From positions 5,714,001-5,778,000 of the forward strand of contig NC_053201.1 of NCBI RefSeq assembly GCF_905163445.1: 64,000 nucleotides of DNA, in the 5' to 3' direction. The notes under the pieces are model-generated. The model ran no database searches, was not told the origin of the DNA, and worked only from the letters and a program-made list of their open reading frames with translations. Position 1 is the stretch's first letter; each line of letters starts with the position of its first letter. Source of the stretch: Pararge aegeria. Lineage: Eukaryota; Arthropoda; Insecta; Lepidoptera; Nymphalidae. The position numbers were made by a program, and so were the translations under genes. This document shows, piece by piece, positions 1 to 14,500 of this stretch.

Positions 1-298
1 ATTGTGATAGTGAACTGGTGTTAAATGGCTTTTATTTAAATATTCTAGTCCTGACTCGGAACATCACGTACCTTTTGTTTGTTCAATATCTCCATAGAAC
101 CCATGGCTTTTCAAAGATCTATTCTAGCTAAAATATACTTTTTAATTTTCTATTAACAATTTGATATTTACATTAAATGATCGACTGATCTTTCTATTGT
201 ACTTATCTGCGTGTATTAATTAATTTCCACCCAAAAACATAGTTTAATGTATAAGATTTCAAAAAAGCTAGATGGACTATAGATCTAGACATACCTAC

Positions 299-2527
299 CT
301 TGCAATTCGGATACTGATTGAAGACTCTAAACATTGCCACTTCAGCCACAATGGTCTTTCCGGAACCTGTCGGTGCCCCTAATAACACGTTATTGTCCGT
401 GTGGTACAAACAGTGGAATATCTGCGTTTGGATTGGGTTGAAATGGCTGAAGTTGTACAGCATTTCGTAGGAGGTGTTGTTGAGTGCTGTAACTGGTAAC
501 GGTTGAAGTTCCAGTAGATCTGAAAACGGTACGTCAATGTTACGGTGTACTTTGAGGAACTATTTGATGCACAGGAATAAACTGTTGTGTGAAACGCGGA
601 TACTTTGGCAATAAAAATATAACTTTTGCGTATAATCTCAGTTCGCCTTAATACAGTTGAATTATTGCGAGGGAATGTTTTTAGATTAGGGAAAGTTTCA
701 TGACGCACACAAGTTGAAATACCAAAATGATTTTTGAATTAAGGACCATGGCTTAGAACAGTGTTATTTTAAAATACATGACCATAAATTTGTCAAATAT
801 TATGTCCTAAAAATAAGAAACCATATTAAAAAAGAACTGGTTTAAGCGGTGTTAGTAAGGCCATTGATTACGTTGGCAAAGGTAATGAAATCCTACTCGT
901 ATTATAAACGTGAAAGTTTGTGAGGATGTATGGATGTTTTGTTCTGTTTCACACAAAACTGAACGTATTTGTAATTTGGACTGTAGATTATATCCGGGAT
1001 AAGCACATAAGCTGTGTTTTGCCTCGGCAAAATCTATGGTTTCTAAACTGAATTTTATGTCGATGAACTATAACAATTGTTTTTCATAGCAATCTTCGTA
1101 GTAATAAGGTTTATACAAGATCTACGGGTAGCATAGTACTCACCAGTATGCGGAGGATGTGTTTCAGGCAGTATGAGATGCTGGAATGTTAATGCTAAGA
1201 CACTTTCAGAACCTAACCACCTATAACAAAATGGATCTTATTTAAAAACTGGACTAGGAGTTGAATGATTAAACCTATGAAAGATTACTGAAAAGTTTCA
1301 GGCAGAGGGCGCTGTGTGTATGTTACTTGTCAGTTGTCACCAGTCTGGGGTATGGTTTTGTGGCTATCACTTAGTATGTATGAAAATTAAAACTTATTAA
1401 TTAATATTATATATTTTTTCTAATAATTTATTAAGATGCATTGTTGTGATTTACGCAACTGTCGACTGTGTAGGTAATAAATAAAAAATAAATAACGTAA
1501 AAGCACTAGTTGTTAGGAGATTGACAGTTCGTTTGTAACATTTGGCGCCCTCTAGGCGGAACTAATTGACAGGTGACTTTCCAATTGAAGAATGACGATT
1601 ACTTACCTTTCAGATGTTGCCCTCACGTAATACTGAGGCGGTAAGGGTTCAGATATTGGTATTGTTATAATAAGCTCTTGAGGTTCTCTAGTTATGACCT
1701 TAAATAATTTATACATAAAGATTAATACACAAAATAACTTATCCAACTATAAATAAAATAAAAACGTTACCATAAAAGTTGTGCATACCAATAAGAAAAT
1801 AGTTTGTATAGGCTTAATAAATTAATGCGTATGGACAATTGGACAAGGTCATTGGTCTAAAATATTAAAACCCATTTAAGCAATTGTGGTTACTACACGA
1901 TTGATGAATTCCTTAACGACAAGGTTGCTTGGAAGCAGGGCACTCCGCTCTCATCTCTCACAAAACAGAAAAATTCTAAAGATTGTTAAACTATAAAATG
2001 ATGTTGGAAAAGAGCAATCTGCTGAGTTTCTTGCCGGCTCTTCTCAGTGGAATCTGCCTTCCGAACCGGTGGTAGAGTCACTAATAACAGACTGACTTGA
2101 CGTTTCAAGAGTGCTTATAAACTAGGCCTACTTGAAATGAATGAATTTTAAATTTTATTACCGACTTGGCAGTAAGATTTACCGAATTTACCAAGCTGTC
2201 TATAGGTGTTTTTGTCTATAAACGTTCTAAAAGGTTAAGCCATATTTACTTAATAACAAAAATCCGTCGTAATTTTTTCTTGGGTCATAGTGACTGATCC
2301 AAGAGATGATATATTTGGGAGAATTAATGTAAAAAATTTGTTCGCCAAATATATATCTATTCATCTATAAGGACGCTTCAATATTATATATTTGCTTGTT
2401 TATGATATAAGGTACCTGTTTTTTGGTTATGAGGAAATATTCATGGTAATACATAATGTCTGATTCTGGATCTTCCACCCAAATCCAGAACGCCTCAGGC
2501 GCTTTTCCATGGTATTTATCGTTCCAT
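299..2527 (-). other. ASCC3: ASCC3 exons 21-24: inter-cassette linker and start of cassette 2
   Basis: The exons are 2527-2416, 1698-1607, 1220-1144 and 519-299 (residues 1206-1373). They contain FWIWVEDPESD, PLPPQYYVRA, TFQHLILPETHPPHT and then LYNFSHFNPIQTQIF followed by APTGSGKT. This is the Q-motif and Walker A of the second cassette, the one credited with most unwinding activity in the human enzyme. The last donor (AAG, then GTAGGT) is at 298; bases 1-298 look intronic, and the next exon must lie to the left of the window. Confidence 0.92.
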
Positions 2528-5500
2528 CTGAAATCAAAAATATCGGTACAAATTTAATCTACCCGGAAAAGAAAAGTGTCATATTAATTTTAACCGGCCG
2601 AAGGTGAGTACAAAAATAAATCTAAATCATTTAAAAAAAAAATAAAACAAGGTAAATAATTTGAAGCTCCATCGATACAATGCCTTTAGAATATCGTCTT
2701 CGATGGATTTCGTCGTCGTGAATATGATGCCGTGCCGAGTGGTTCTGGAAGATCATAATACAGTTATCCCCCCCCCCCCCCCACTCCTCTTCTTGCGGAT
2801 GTCGTACGAGGCGACTAAGAGACTATAACGTAGAACGGGGCAGGTTCTTCTGTTCTACTACTACCATCATCATAGAGCTTAAGTCCAGCATTGCACTGTT
2901 ATCCCCATCCCTACTAAATAAATGTCAATGTAAGTTTTTAAGTAACGCTTTCACACAAAAACTGAATGAAACTTTGTACACATATTCTTGGAAGTGTTAG
3001 AAGTAATATAGGATACTTTAGGAGGACAGAACTACTTTTTAGAACTACAACTAAATTGAATGCCTCATCAAAAAACAAAATCATACGCAGACGAAGTCGC
3101 GGGCAACAGCTAGTAGGCTATAAATAAAATATGGTGCAACTAATGTTTCTATAAAAAAATTAGAGCGTAAGTAACGGCGTCACGCCTAGTGCAATGTTAC
3201 ATACTTACTTGAAATTCGGAGTGATAGTCAGTCGTATACGTAATACGGTCCTAGTTATAGGATGCAAGCTGGCCTGCATTTCTAACAAAGGGAATTCATC
3301 CGCACATTTCTTTATGTGTCTGGCTGCCTTGGGGTTTCGGATGAGATCGCCTAAAATAATTCCTCATATTAACTATGGATAATAATTTACAGTCCACCGT
3401 GCTGTGACAGCGGATCAGAATACAGCTGTCACCACCCCATCTCTTCCCGGGGGTGTGTGAAAGGCCACTAAGTGAATATAATGGAGAACAGACAGCAGCG
3501 TTCTCTATGCTACTACTACCATCTATTTATTGCGATCACCAACCCTCTTCGCCTTAATTTCACCAAAGGTTGCTGGGTGAGATCGCTTTAGCGATAAAAC
3601 CGCCTTTGTATACCTAAACTCTAAGTAAGCTTAGTTTCTCAATTGCTTATTTTTTTCGTTTTGCATTTTGTATTTGTGTGTGCAATAAAAATTCAAATAA
3701 ACTAACAACCCGTCTGTCCAGCCTCATGATTTAATTTAATAAGCTTTATGGGGTTATATTTTTAAAGAACGAGAATAATAAATAAGAAGGAATCTTTCAA
3801 GGTCAAGTCCAAATATGTAGCTACATTCTACAATAACTTGTTTGTTTCTTTGAAATCTTTATTGCACACAAACAGTTTATTTAAAGTAAACACCTACACA
3901 GAAGAAACATAGAATAGAAAATGGGGCGTGCATTGGCGGCCTTATCGCTAAAGTGCAACCTTCGCCGTTAGGAAAGACGAAGGGACGGTTATTGTAGCGG
4001 AAATTTCTCTACTTTCAGAATTTTGGTATGTTCAATTAGTTATGTATATTGAATGAGTAAATAAAGATACTACTAGATGCTGATGCTTAATTAATTTTTC
4101 TTGCATACAAATATTTAATTAAATTGACCATAATGATTCTTGATCTTCTGCAATTTTGTGGCAGAAACTTTGTGTAAAAGAAGGCACTTAATGACAATAA
4201 ACATAATAGAATATGTTTATGTCAAGTTTCATAATTACTCGATACGATATTTGACAACTGAATTAGCTCTTACGCTGAAATTATTACAAGTTCAGTAAAA
4301 TTATGTTAGATATGATACCTATTTCTTTCCAATCCATGTCCCTTATCTGGTCAAATTTCAGCATAGGGTACTCAATATGCTTCAGCACCTCTATAGGGAT
4401 ACAGTTGAACTGTCTCATGTCACTGTAGAAGTCCCATAACTGCAGTTCCATCATTTTAGCCATTTTCAGATACAGTCCCGCCATGTACGCGTTGTTCTTG
4501 CGCAGAGTTATCTCGAACAACGCACGCACTATTCGGACAGCGTTCTAGAACATGATTGGACGATGTTATTTAGCGTTCTAGATGATGATTGGACGATGTT
4601 ATTTTTTTTAATTGCACATATAAATTTTCCAATCGCAAATGAACTGAGTCTTAAGATTTCAAGTAAAAAGACATCACATTGGTTTAAGAGTAAGTCTATA
4701 ATTTTACATGGACAGCTAAAAGCCATGATTCACGTTTCCCAAGTATGGAACTTATACGAGGGCCTCGGAGGTGTTTATGCAAAGAGGTTTTATGTGCCAA
4801 CGCGTTTTATTGCGTCGTTGTTGAAACTTTACCTTTTATATGAGAACTGGCTAAATATGTTTTTGGTAAATACAATGAAGGCACTTTGAGGACGTGATTG
4901 CTGTTTATTGGCGACGGATTTCCACTGACCACCAGGTGAGCTATCAGCTTGGTCCATAGAATATTAATATAAAAAAAAAAGCTTGACTGAACTAATCGCG
5001 TAACATTTTGTGAATATTTTTTTTTAATTTTTGTAAATCTCACCTGGTGGTGAGATGATGCAGTCTAAGATGGTAGCAGGCTAACCTGTTAGGGAGTAAG
5101 GTAGTCATACCCCTGATCGGTTTCTACGCATCATCGCACCGGAACACCAAACCAGACCAAAAATTATAAATTCACAAATTACCCGTCGGGAATCGAACTC
5201 GAGACCTCCTACTTAAATTCACAGCGCTCATCGTTGCGCCAGGGAGGTCGTCGAAAACTTAGGAACCTGGTTATGTCTTTTTTTTTCTAAATAAAAAGGA
5301 TTCGATTTTACAGATATCAAAACAAGTAGAGTCTTACCTGACTTATATAATTCAAATCAGATTGCAATGACGAAGCGTTAACTCTTCCTCTTGAAAGGTA
5401 CGTTTGCAGTAGAATGTTTATTTTCCAATGGATGTCTTCTGGCGGATCGTCGATTCTCAATTCGCCGTATTGATCTTTGAGATTCCACAGTTCTGTTAGT

Positions 5501-8500
5501 TCTTCTTTTCTTATCTGTTAAACCACGTTTAAAGTGTATGTTAAGTGAACGTTAAAACTTTGACGTGACGGCCGAGTGGCGCAGTGGCCACTTGCTTTCT
5601 GAGTCGAAGGTCGTGGGTTCGATTCCCACATCTGGATTTTTTTTGTGTGATGGAAATGAATGTTTTTCAGTGTATGGGTATCTTTATCTGTATATTATAA
5701 GTATTTATGTGTATTTTATTCATAAAAAAAAATATTCATCAGCTATCTTAGTGCAACCCATAACGCAAGCTACGCTTACTTTGGGGCTAGATGGCGATGT
5801 ATGTATTGTCGTAGTATATTTATCTACTTATTTATAACTTTAATCAGTATAAACAAATCGTTATTACACTCGGGAAAAAGATATTTCTAATGCTCTTAAC
5901 AAAAATTGGTCACGTAGGAGTGCCTTTTTCATGTTATGAGGGAAAATCTTAAGAGATCAGATGATTTTTTTTCTTCAATTTTATTGTTGGATTCCGATGA
6001 TAAGTTACATCTTCTTGTAATGTAGCTACATCATCTCATAACCTTACTATTCCTTTCTATTCATTCAATACAATATACAGGGTGGTATTTTGTAATGCCA
6101 CCTTAAGGGAAAGTACTCTTAATAGAAAATTTTACTCAAAGAAAATACTCCTTTATTTTTGAACAGAAAGAAAACTGCATTCAAAGATTTTCGAAAATTC
6201 GCTTGCCACACCCGGGAATCGAACAGACTAAAATCTGTAAAAATTATAACCTTAAGAAACTTGATAAATTAAAGAAAGGAAAACCATCTTCGAATGCAGT
6301 TTTCTTACTATTCAAAAATAAAGAAATGTTTTCTTTGAGTATAAAAATCCATCTCCAGTATTAAGAGTATCCTCCCCTCAGGGCGCATTACAAAATTCCA
6401 CCCTGTATAGCATATAATTATTTTTCCAATAATTACCTTAAGTTGCTGAAAATCTGAACATCTGGTAAGCATTTCGAGGATATAACCCTGCGTCATAGAT
6501 TTACGGACCATAGAGTTGAACACCTCCATTGTTTCACTAGTGATGTAATAATGACTGGCTGTTCTACCCAAATCTGGAAAAGAAACTCTATGGTAATAGA
6601 ACAGAAGAAAATGTTGATGCAGTTTTGTTGCCTGGTAGATAACACTCTTAAGCGATAAGTCAGCCATTTGTTTAACTATTCATTCAATGTGTCCTTTATT
6701 ATAATGTATTGGCGTACTTTCAGAGGAATATTGCTAGTGAGATAATTTCCGTCTTGCGATTAACTGTAAATTTTCTACTAGTATTTAGAGACTTAAAAAT
6801 GTGCGGCAGTCGCTCATGTAAGTCAAAGTTTTATTGTTTTCTTCATAACTTGTACAGAATACTTGTAATAAATTGTAATAATGTTGTAATAAACTACACA
6901 TTGTTCCTAATAAATTTAAATTTTATAAACCAAATTTTTTTTTAAAGTATAGGAAAAATACATCATCATCATCATCATCTCAACCAATTGACGTCCACTG
7001 CTGGACATAGGTCTTTTGTAGGGAGTTCCACAATGCACGGTCCTGGGCCGCTTGCCTCCAACGGCTCCCAGCTACTCGCCTGATGTCATCTGTCCACCTC
7101 GTTTGGGGCCGACCTACGCTGCGTTTACCGGTGCGGGGTCGCCATTCCAGCACCTTAAGACCCCAACGTCCATCGGTTCTCCGAGCTATGTGCCCCGCCC
7201 ATTGCCACTTCAGCTTCGCAACTCGCTGAGCTATGTCGGTAACACTAGTTCTTCTACGGATCTCCTCATTTCTGATTTGATCACGTAGAGATACTCCTAA
7301 CATAGCTCTCTCCATCGCCCGCTGAGTGACTCTGAGCCTTCTTATGAGGCCTATAGTTAGCGACCATGGAAAAATACAACATTGATGATTTAATAACTAC
7401 ATGGCAAGATTCTGTTGGTATGGTCACCGAGGAATTAGGGATTGGAGATTAAATAATTGATATCGGCATTTCCGAACGAAATACTGCACCTAGGGTGCAA
7501 GTGTTGTTTAAAATCGTATTATATTAATACTGTTGACGCTGAAATTATAAGCAAGGTCAAAGTATGATATTAAACTGCAATTTTAAAATATTACTTTTTT
7601 AAACGATGACAGTAAGCTTCCGAGAGCTCTTATACCTGTAATATTAAGATCGCCTGTCCGTTCGTTGTACCGCAACATGTGCGTGCGATCGAGTTGCATA
7701 GCGGCGTTTGTGATCAATTCGCGCCTTTTTGTTTCTAACATAGGTTCTTCTTGTACATCGGAATATGTCAGGCCGTAAACCTGAACAAAAACAGCTTAAT
7801 TGTTTATTGGTACAAAAAACAGGTAATAACTAAAAGTAGTTCTAAATATAAGTATTAACATGTTTTGTTCTAAGCTACAACCTAAAGTAAAAAGATAAAA
7901 TTTAAAATGAAACAAAAAAAAAAAACACTAAAAAATAATATATTATATATATAATTGTTATAAAAGTTATAAAAGTTGATAATAATTTGATTTTTAAAAA
8001 CATTTATCCTTTTGTTAAAAATGTCAATATTACGATTACTTGATACTTAATCATTATAAAGGCGTCACATGCAAACGATGGGATTGTAAAAGGAAGTATT
8101 GTTCTTGTAGACACTTATGACAAAGGGTTTAAAATATTTTAATCTGGTTAAATGAGGTAATCCTCGCGACTTCTCCTCTCCCTTTTTCCATTTAATGCAT
8201 ACGAATTAATCTTAAGAAATTTAGTCAAACGTCTCTAGTGTGGCTTCGTACCAGAACTACTAAAACAGTACCAAAAATCAATAGTTCAAAGAAACTAAAA
8301 AACACGCTTGGAATAAAAAACCAACTTAAACTAATTTCTTCCTTAAAAAGATAATGGACGGAAATTAAAATTAACATAGTTCTTGCCCGAAAAATGGAAT
8401 AATCATATCAAATTAGCGTATTGTCATCGTTCCTCGATATATCTGAAAAGTTTGAACGAAATCAGACCGTTTGAAGAGGGTCATAACTCATAATCAAATC

Positions 8501-11500
8501 CGAAGAATCGACTTCTTTGGACATGACTTTTTTTACAAACATACAAACAAACATACAGGGTGAAGCTAATAAAAAGCGTGTAAAATATTAATAAGAACAG
8601 ATTTTTTTTTAAATTAATTGCTTGCAGTTAGCCGCGACTGTTCGCGTTTATTACGGTTTTTTGTTCATTTTCCCTGGATAAAAAAAAATCCTATGTGCTA
8701 TTACAGACTATAATCTATCTCTGTGCCAAATTTCTTACAGCGGTTTTGGCTTGATTGAGTAACAAAAATACAACAATTCAAACTTTCAAATTAAAATAGT
8801 AATAAGAAAGGCTTGCAAACGACAATATCTAGGTTAAATACAAGAGTGGCGTCAGATAGTTTATTTCAGAAATGGTTAAAGAAAAGAAAAAAAATAACAT
8901 ATATGTCAAGATCGAATTAACGGATTGTCAACGATAGAAAACCTACCTGTGGATTAATACGCATTCTCACGAATAAGTAGGTGTAGCTCAACCATTCTAC
9001 TGCCTCGTCTAAATTGGTGACAGTCCCAAGGGCGACCTGTAAAATAATAAGTACTTTAGACATACTCTTGCCCTTAATTCACGCTAAGTGGGGACGGCTC
9101 AACGTGTCTTCTCCCACAATGAAAATGGGTTAAGGCCGTAGTCCCAGTGCGGACAACCAACGCTGGCCCAGTGCGGATTGGACACGCAAATCCTGTCTCA
9201 CAAAATCCAACCAACACTTCCTTGGTCCTCTTCTACTTCTCTTTCCAACTTGTTTTAGACATTATACAGATATTTTAGAATGCATAGTTAGTACCGAAGT
9301 TGAGCATAAAATGTAACGGAAATATAAAAAAAACTAATTAATTTTGGATACCTAATAATCAATTTGTTTTTGTGGGCTAAGCCCAGTAAGAAATATTCTA
9401 GGTCTACTCCAGCAATTTAAATATCACTTGCTTTAACGATGAAGGAAACCTGCATGCCTAAGAGTTCTCCATGTTCTCAACGGCGTTTGAAGTCTACACA
9501 TCCAAATTTGGCCTGCGTGCTAGACTATGGCCTATAAACTCTTTTCATTCGAGGAGACCCGTGCTTTGTTGTGGACCGGAAATGGGTTGTTGTTGATGAT
9601 GATATACTCCAGAATGTAAGCTCTATGCAAAATTGTTCTTAAGATCGTTTTAGCTGGATTCTATTCTCTTTTATCCTATGGGAATGGGTATACTACCAAA
9701 AGCTTTTGTTTGCTTTGTTTTATGTAAAAGGTTTTTGGGTACTATTCCTAAATCAAGAGTTTTCTATGGCCACCTACAGGATTCCAGCTTTTATTATCAT
9801 CATATCAACAGGGCCTTCTTGCAGAAGGTTTTAGGGCGTTGTCCACCACTCTGGCAATGGGTTAAGTACGTTTATCTGTGACTTATTCATTTTAGGTTGG
9901 AGCGTCGGTTGAGTCAATCATAGATAAATTAACAAACAGACATATAATTAATTGTGTTATTACTTACTTCAGCGTTCAAATTGTCAGCTAAAAGGTTGAT
10001 GAAGTTGCTCTCTATAGGGAACTGGTTGGTCATGGACTTCAGGTAGTGCGTGAGTTTATCGTGTGTAGTAATTATAATGCCGGTACCAGACGTGTCGAAC
10101 TGAGGTCTACCCGCACGGCCGAAGATTTGTAGAACATCCAATATGCTGAGGTCTACGAATGTGCCGTGACTCTGGTCGTATATTTCTGTACCCTAAAGAG
10201 ATAAATCGCATGATAAGTTAATAAAAATACTTAAATCAATAGTAATCATTATTGCATTTAAGATATTAGCTTCATACCCTTATAACAACAGCATGGGCTG
10301 GTAGGTTCACACCCCACGCTAATGTCGATGTGCAAACGAGAACCTTGATGTAGCCTTCAGCGAAATATTTTTCAACCATATTCCTAAAAGAATGTTGTGA
10401 TTTAACTCCTGACGTACAGTTGTTTTAATGAATGTATTAGAAAATAAGTTACGAAATTCTCACCTATCGCTTCTCAGCATGCCAGCGTGATGACAAGCGA
10501 ATCCAAATGCAAATAACTCCCCGAGAATTTTATTAGGACTGCTCCCAATACTTTTCTTGGCTTTCAGGAACGCGCCAGTGTCTTCCGGCTCAAAATGCTT
10601 CAAGTGCCCTTTCTTTTGGGCTAATTCTTTGAGAATCATCGCAGTTTGGTGCGTAGCGTTACGTGCGTGAACGAAAACCATCACTTGATGACCCTTTTGG
10701 ACCATTTCGACAGCTTTGTCGTAACATATTTCGTTCATTATTTGAATCTGTATGAGACAGAGAACATTATTAGATAATTGATAAAGTAAGGTTGAGCTCA
10801 ACTTAATTTTTAAATTTACAACACTTTTGATTTTAATCTAAGTTCTACAAAGTTTCTCAACTGAGAAACTTTGTGGAACATTAAAAAAAAAGTTTAATTT
10901 TTGTAATTAAACTTTTTTTTTGAACCTATATCATAATCTTCTCGTGGCGAGCTCTCGCGCTCGCCACATTTCCCTGGTGACGCCTCATCCGAAAAAGAAT
11001 AGAGAGGCGTTGTGCTAAATGATGCTAATCCTCTACAAACGTAGAAGCTTCTATTAGTAGAACTTTTTGTGACGGAGCTCGTCCGGAGAAGTACTGTCAT
11101 GCCATCAGTGGCGTGCACTGGGTTTCTTACCAGAGTATGCATAAGGCAGGAAAATGGCATAAAATGGCAAAGATCCTCCTCCTATACGAGTTATATATCA
11201 ATTTTAGGATAAGCAATGCTTTTGCGCATGTATGAAGTGCACGCCACTGCATGCCATGCCATGCTTATTTATGCCACGGCCGATAAGCAGCATTATTGCA
11301 ATGCTGCGTTCCAATCTGAAGGGAGTGTTTGCGGTTGTAATTACAGGCACATTAGACTTAGAGGCTTAACACAAATTGTCGGACACATGTTGCTGGATTT
11401 GCTCCATGCATGTCAAGAGTTGCTCTGTTAATAGACGATGATTTTCCACTAACCGTCTTATCAACAGATCTGCTTGGTGCGTCAATAATCATTATAACAA

Positions 11501-14500
11501 AATGGAGGTAGCAGTACATCTTTTTTCTCTCTCTTTATTTAAAGAGCACATAATGTGACTTTGTCGCTCTGTTAGTTATGTACAGATATTTATTCTATTT
11601 TTTTGACGGCCGGTTGGCGCAGTGGGCAGCGACCCTGCTTTCTGCGTCCAAGGCGGTGGGTTCGACTCCCACAACTAGAAAATGTTTGTGTTATGAACAT
11701 GAATGTTTTTCAGTATCTGTATATAATAATTATTTATGTGTATTATATTCATAAAATTATTCTTCAGTCATCTTAGTACCCATAACACAAGCTACGCTTA
11801 CTTTGTGGCTAGATGGCGCTGTGTGTATTGTCGTAGTATATTTATTTATTTATTCTTAATCTGAAATATGTTCTAACTAATTTATATATCAGTTTTGATT
11901 CTGATTTAAGACGAAACGCTAAGAAGCTAATTTCATTTACTATACTTAAATAACTATCTAGCAAATTCATTCTAAGTTCTTCATTCCGAACACATTCCAA
12001 CACAACGTGATAAATATCCTAAATTACCTCACATGTGGGGCAATTAGTACTTTCATTTTTTTCAATGAGGTTGCAAAATTTATTTGTTGCAATATGTCCG
12101 GAACGAAGTCTTAACGCTGTAATTGTATCAGAGCGATTGAGATAACAATTATCGTACCAACAGCACCTACTATCTCTAGAATCTATAGATCTATGAATAT
12201 GGGATGAGATTCTAAATGAATACATTAGTTTGCAGTTAGAATTAATAATCTTAGTCTGTAAATTTAAATTTGATTCTATTCTTATTTGGAAGAAAGTAAA
12301 AAGAAAAAGCCATATTAACAATTTAGAGGGAATTTTAAAATTTATATTCAGATTGTTTATTTATTAGTAATCCAACAGCGTTAAAAATTATTTTGGTTAA
12401 AGGTTTATCTTATTACTAAAATAAGGCCAAATCTAGATTACAAATATAATCTGTGACAATAAAGCAATAGGTGCAAGTACAACATATACAAAACAATCAG
12501 TTACGATAATAACAACAGCATGAATGAGTGTGAGTGGGTGTGAGTGTGCGTAAGTGTGTGCGTGTGTTCATAAGTGTGCAAATGTATGTGCTTGGGTGCG
12601 TGTGTGAGTCTTCATGTATAAGTGCAATCTTAAATGAATGATTTCACATCATTTATTATCTCTCGCGATGCAGTTTAGTTATTTCATTCTTTAATTGTAT
12701 TGCACTTATACAAAATCAAACCTGTCTCAGATGTGCACCTCCGCCACTACCAACTTCTTTGACACCAACGAACTGCTGTTCTAGAGGTACAGGACGGAAT
12801 CGAGAGTCGAAGAAAAACAACCCGACGTTCGGATTCACACGGAGGAATCTAAAAATAATCGTAAACTTGTGAACGGAAATACTTGGAAAAAACTGCGTTG
12901 TCATTGAAATATATTTGCCAGTCGCGTTGAAGACGTCGTCAAACAAGATTATTCAGGATACATATTGTTTAAGACATTTGGGAAAGGTTTTATTTGTTTA
13001 GGGATTGCAGGGTTATGAGAACAAAAAAACTTAGGCACATCTCAAAATATTTTTTTTAATTATCATTAGTTTATTTGCGATCGCTCATAGTTAAGTTAGA
13101 TAACATAAATCTAAGCATTGAAATGACTTTTTTATTAATATATTTGTGTGGTAAGTAAAGTTATAAGCGTCAAACATTCTTTTGTTGGACGGTGTCATGA
13201 TGACAGCAGTTAGGGTGAACCTATGCCAGGAACTGATAGCCTATTTGTTAGGATTCAGCCTTCCTTTCAGGGGGACCTAAGGTTGCGCCTAACTTTTAGG
13301 AGTTATGTGCGTTTTGGAGAATGATGTCGTCGAGAGGAAACCTGCATTACCTGAGTTATCCATAATGATCTAGAAGGAGTGTTAAGGCTACCAATTTTCA
13401 TTTGGCCAGAGTTTTAGACGGTCTACACCATTCTTATTTGCCCCATACCTTTTACTGAGCAATGTTTACCATATACTTTGTATTTTGTATGCGATATGTT
13501 ATAATGATTGAAACGCCGTGTAACAATGACTAACTTTTTTGTTAATTTACCAGGAAGACATATTATCCTTACCTGGCAACATCTAGATAGTTGGGTAGGG
13601 TAGCAGAGAGTCCTACAATTCGTATCATATTCTGTGTGGACTCCACTTGACGCAAAGTTCTAGCAACTATGGCCTCAACTATCGGACCTCGATCCCCGTG
13701 TAACAAATGAACTTCGTCTATTATGAGCAGTTTCACTATTGACGCTAGCTCGGTGTCCGCTAAAAGTAATAAATAAATATAAAAGATACGTTTTTTGTTT
13801 ATGTTATCATTATCTCATAGTTAAATTAATATTTAGCTATGAAGTTCATACCCAAGCATTTTCATTGTTCAAGTAATCCTTAATATTATAATAGGATTTT
13901 TGTATAAGCTTACTTTTTATATAAACTTTGAACTTATCGAGGAACATCAAGGATTTCATGTGGTAATTTGTTATAAAATGATATACAATTACCCTTAAAC
14001 GAATTACAAATTTTATGCAGCCTAGTAAACTGCACTGCACGTTCATTTTAAATTTTGTTATATTTTTTATGTAAATAAATTAAATTTTCAAATATGTATT
14101 GATTATGCACCAACATTATTTTAACTTCTTTAATTTTATCTCTTAATGGCTCTCATGGGCCCATTGTATGCAACACACGAACAGCCCTCTTCTGCTTGCT
14201 TTTGCTTTACACAATTAAATGCCGTAGGACATAATGCTGTGAAAGTAACAACAATATAGGTACAGTTCCTATATCTATCATGTGACGAATCTTTTTAACC
14301 GCGTATGGTGCAGAGTTAAGTCTATTCGATAAATCCCTACTAATATTATAAATGTGAATGTAAGTTTGTTTGTTACTCTTTCACGCAAAAACTACTTAAC
14401 CGATCCTCATGAAACTTTGTACACATATACCTGAAGGTATTAGAAGTAATATAGGCTTTTTATCCCGACATTAGGCTCGGTTCCTTTGGGAGAGGAGATA

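Larger units (their letters stand above)
3209..9036 (-). other. ASCC3: ASCC3 exons 15-20: winged-helix and Sec63-like region of cassette 1
   Basis: The exons are 9036-8947, 7780-7636, 6573-6437, 5514-5338, 4544-4319 and 3350-3209 (residues 901-1205). Recognisable blocks are ALGTVTN...SYTYLFVRMR (exon 15), DLGRTASHYY at the end of the winged helix (exon 17), KINILLQTYLSRG (exon 18), NAVRIVRALFE (exon 19) and HPITRTVLR (exon 20). These match the ratchet/Sec63 region that guides the strand in Ski2-like helicases. Exon 19 ends after one base of a Gly codon (ATA G, then GTATCA), and exon 20 supplies GC. This rescues the frame; reading through instead would stop at 4271. Confidence 0.9.

Noticed and set aside
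2769..2782. Pure C run as a functional element
   Set aside because: A homopolymer in a decayed repeat; its length may also be a sequencing artefact.
5566..5640. tRNA gene
   Set aside because: It has A- and B-box-like motifs but no foldable acceptor stem, and the same head recurs with a shared non-tRNA body in many places, so it is a SINE.
12520..12612. GTGTGAGTG-rich stretch as a minisatellite array
   Set aside because: Unit length and order are irregular; it looks like a decayed GT-rich simple sequence in an ASCC3 intron.
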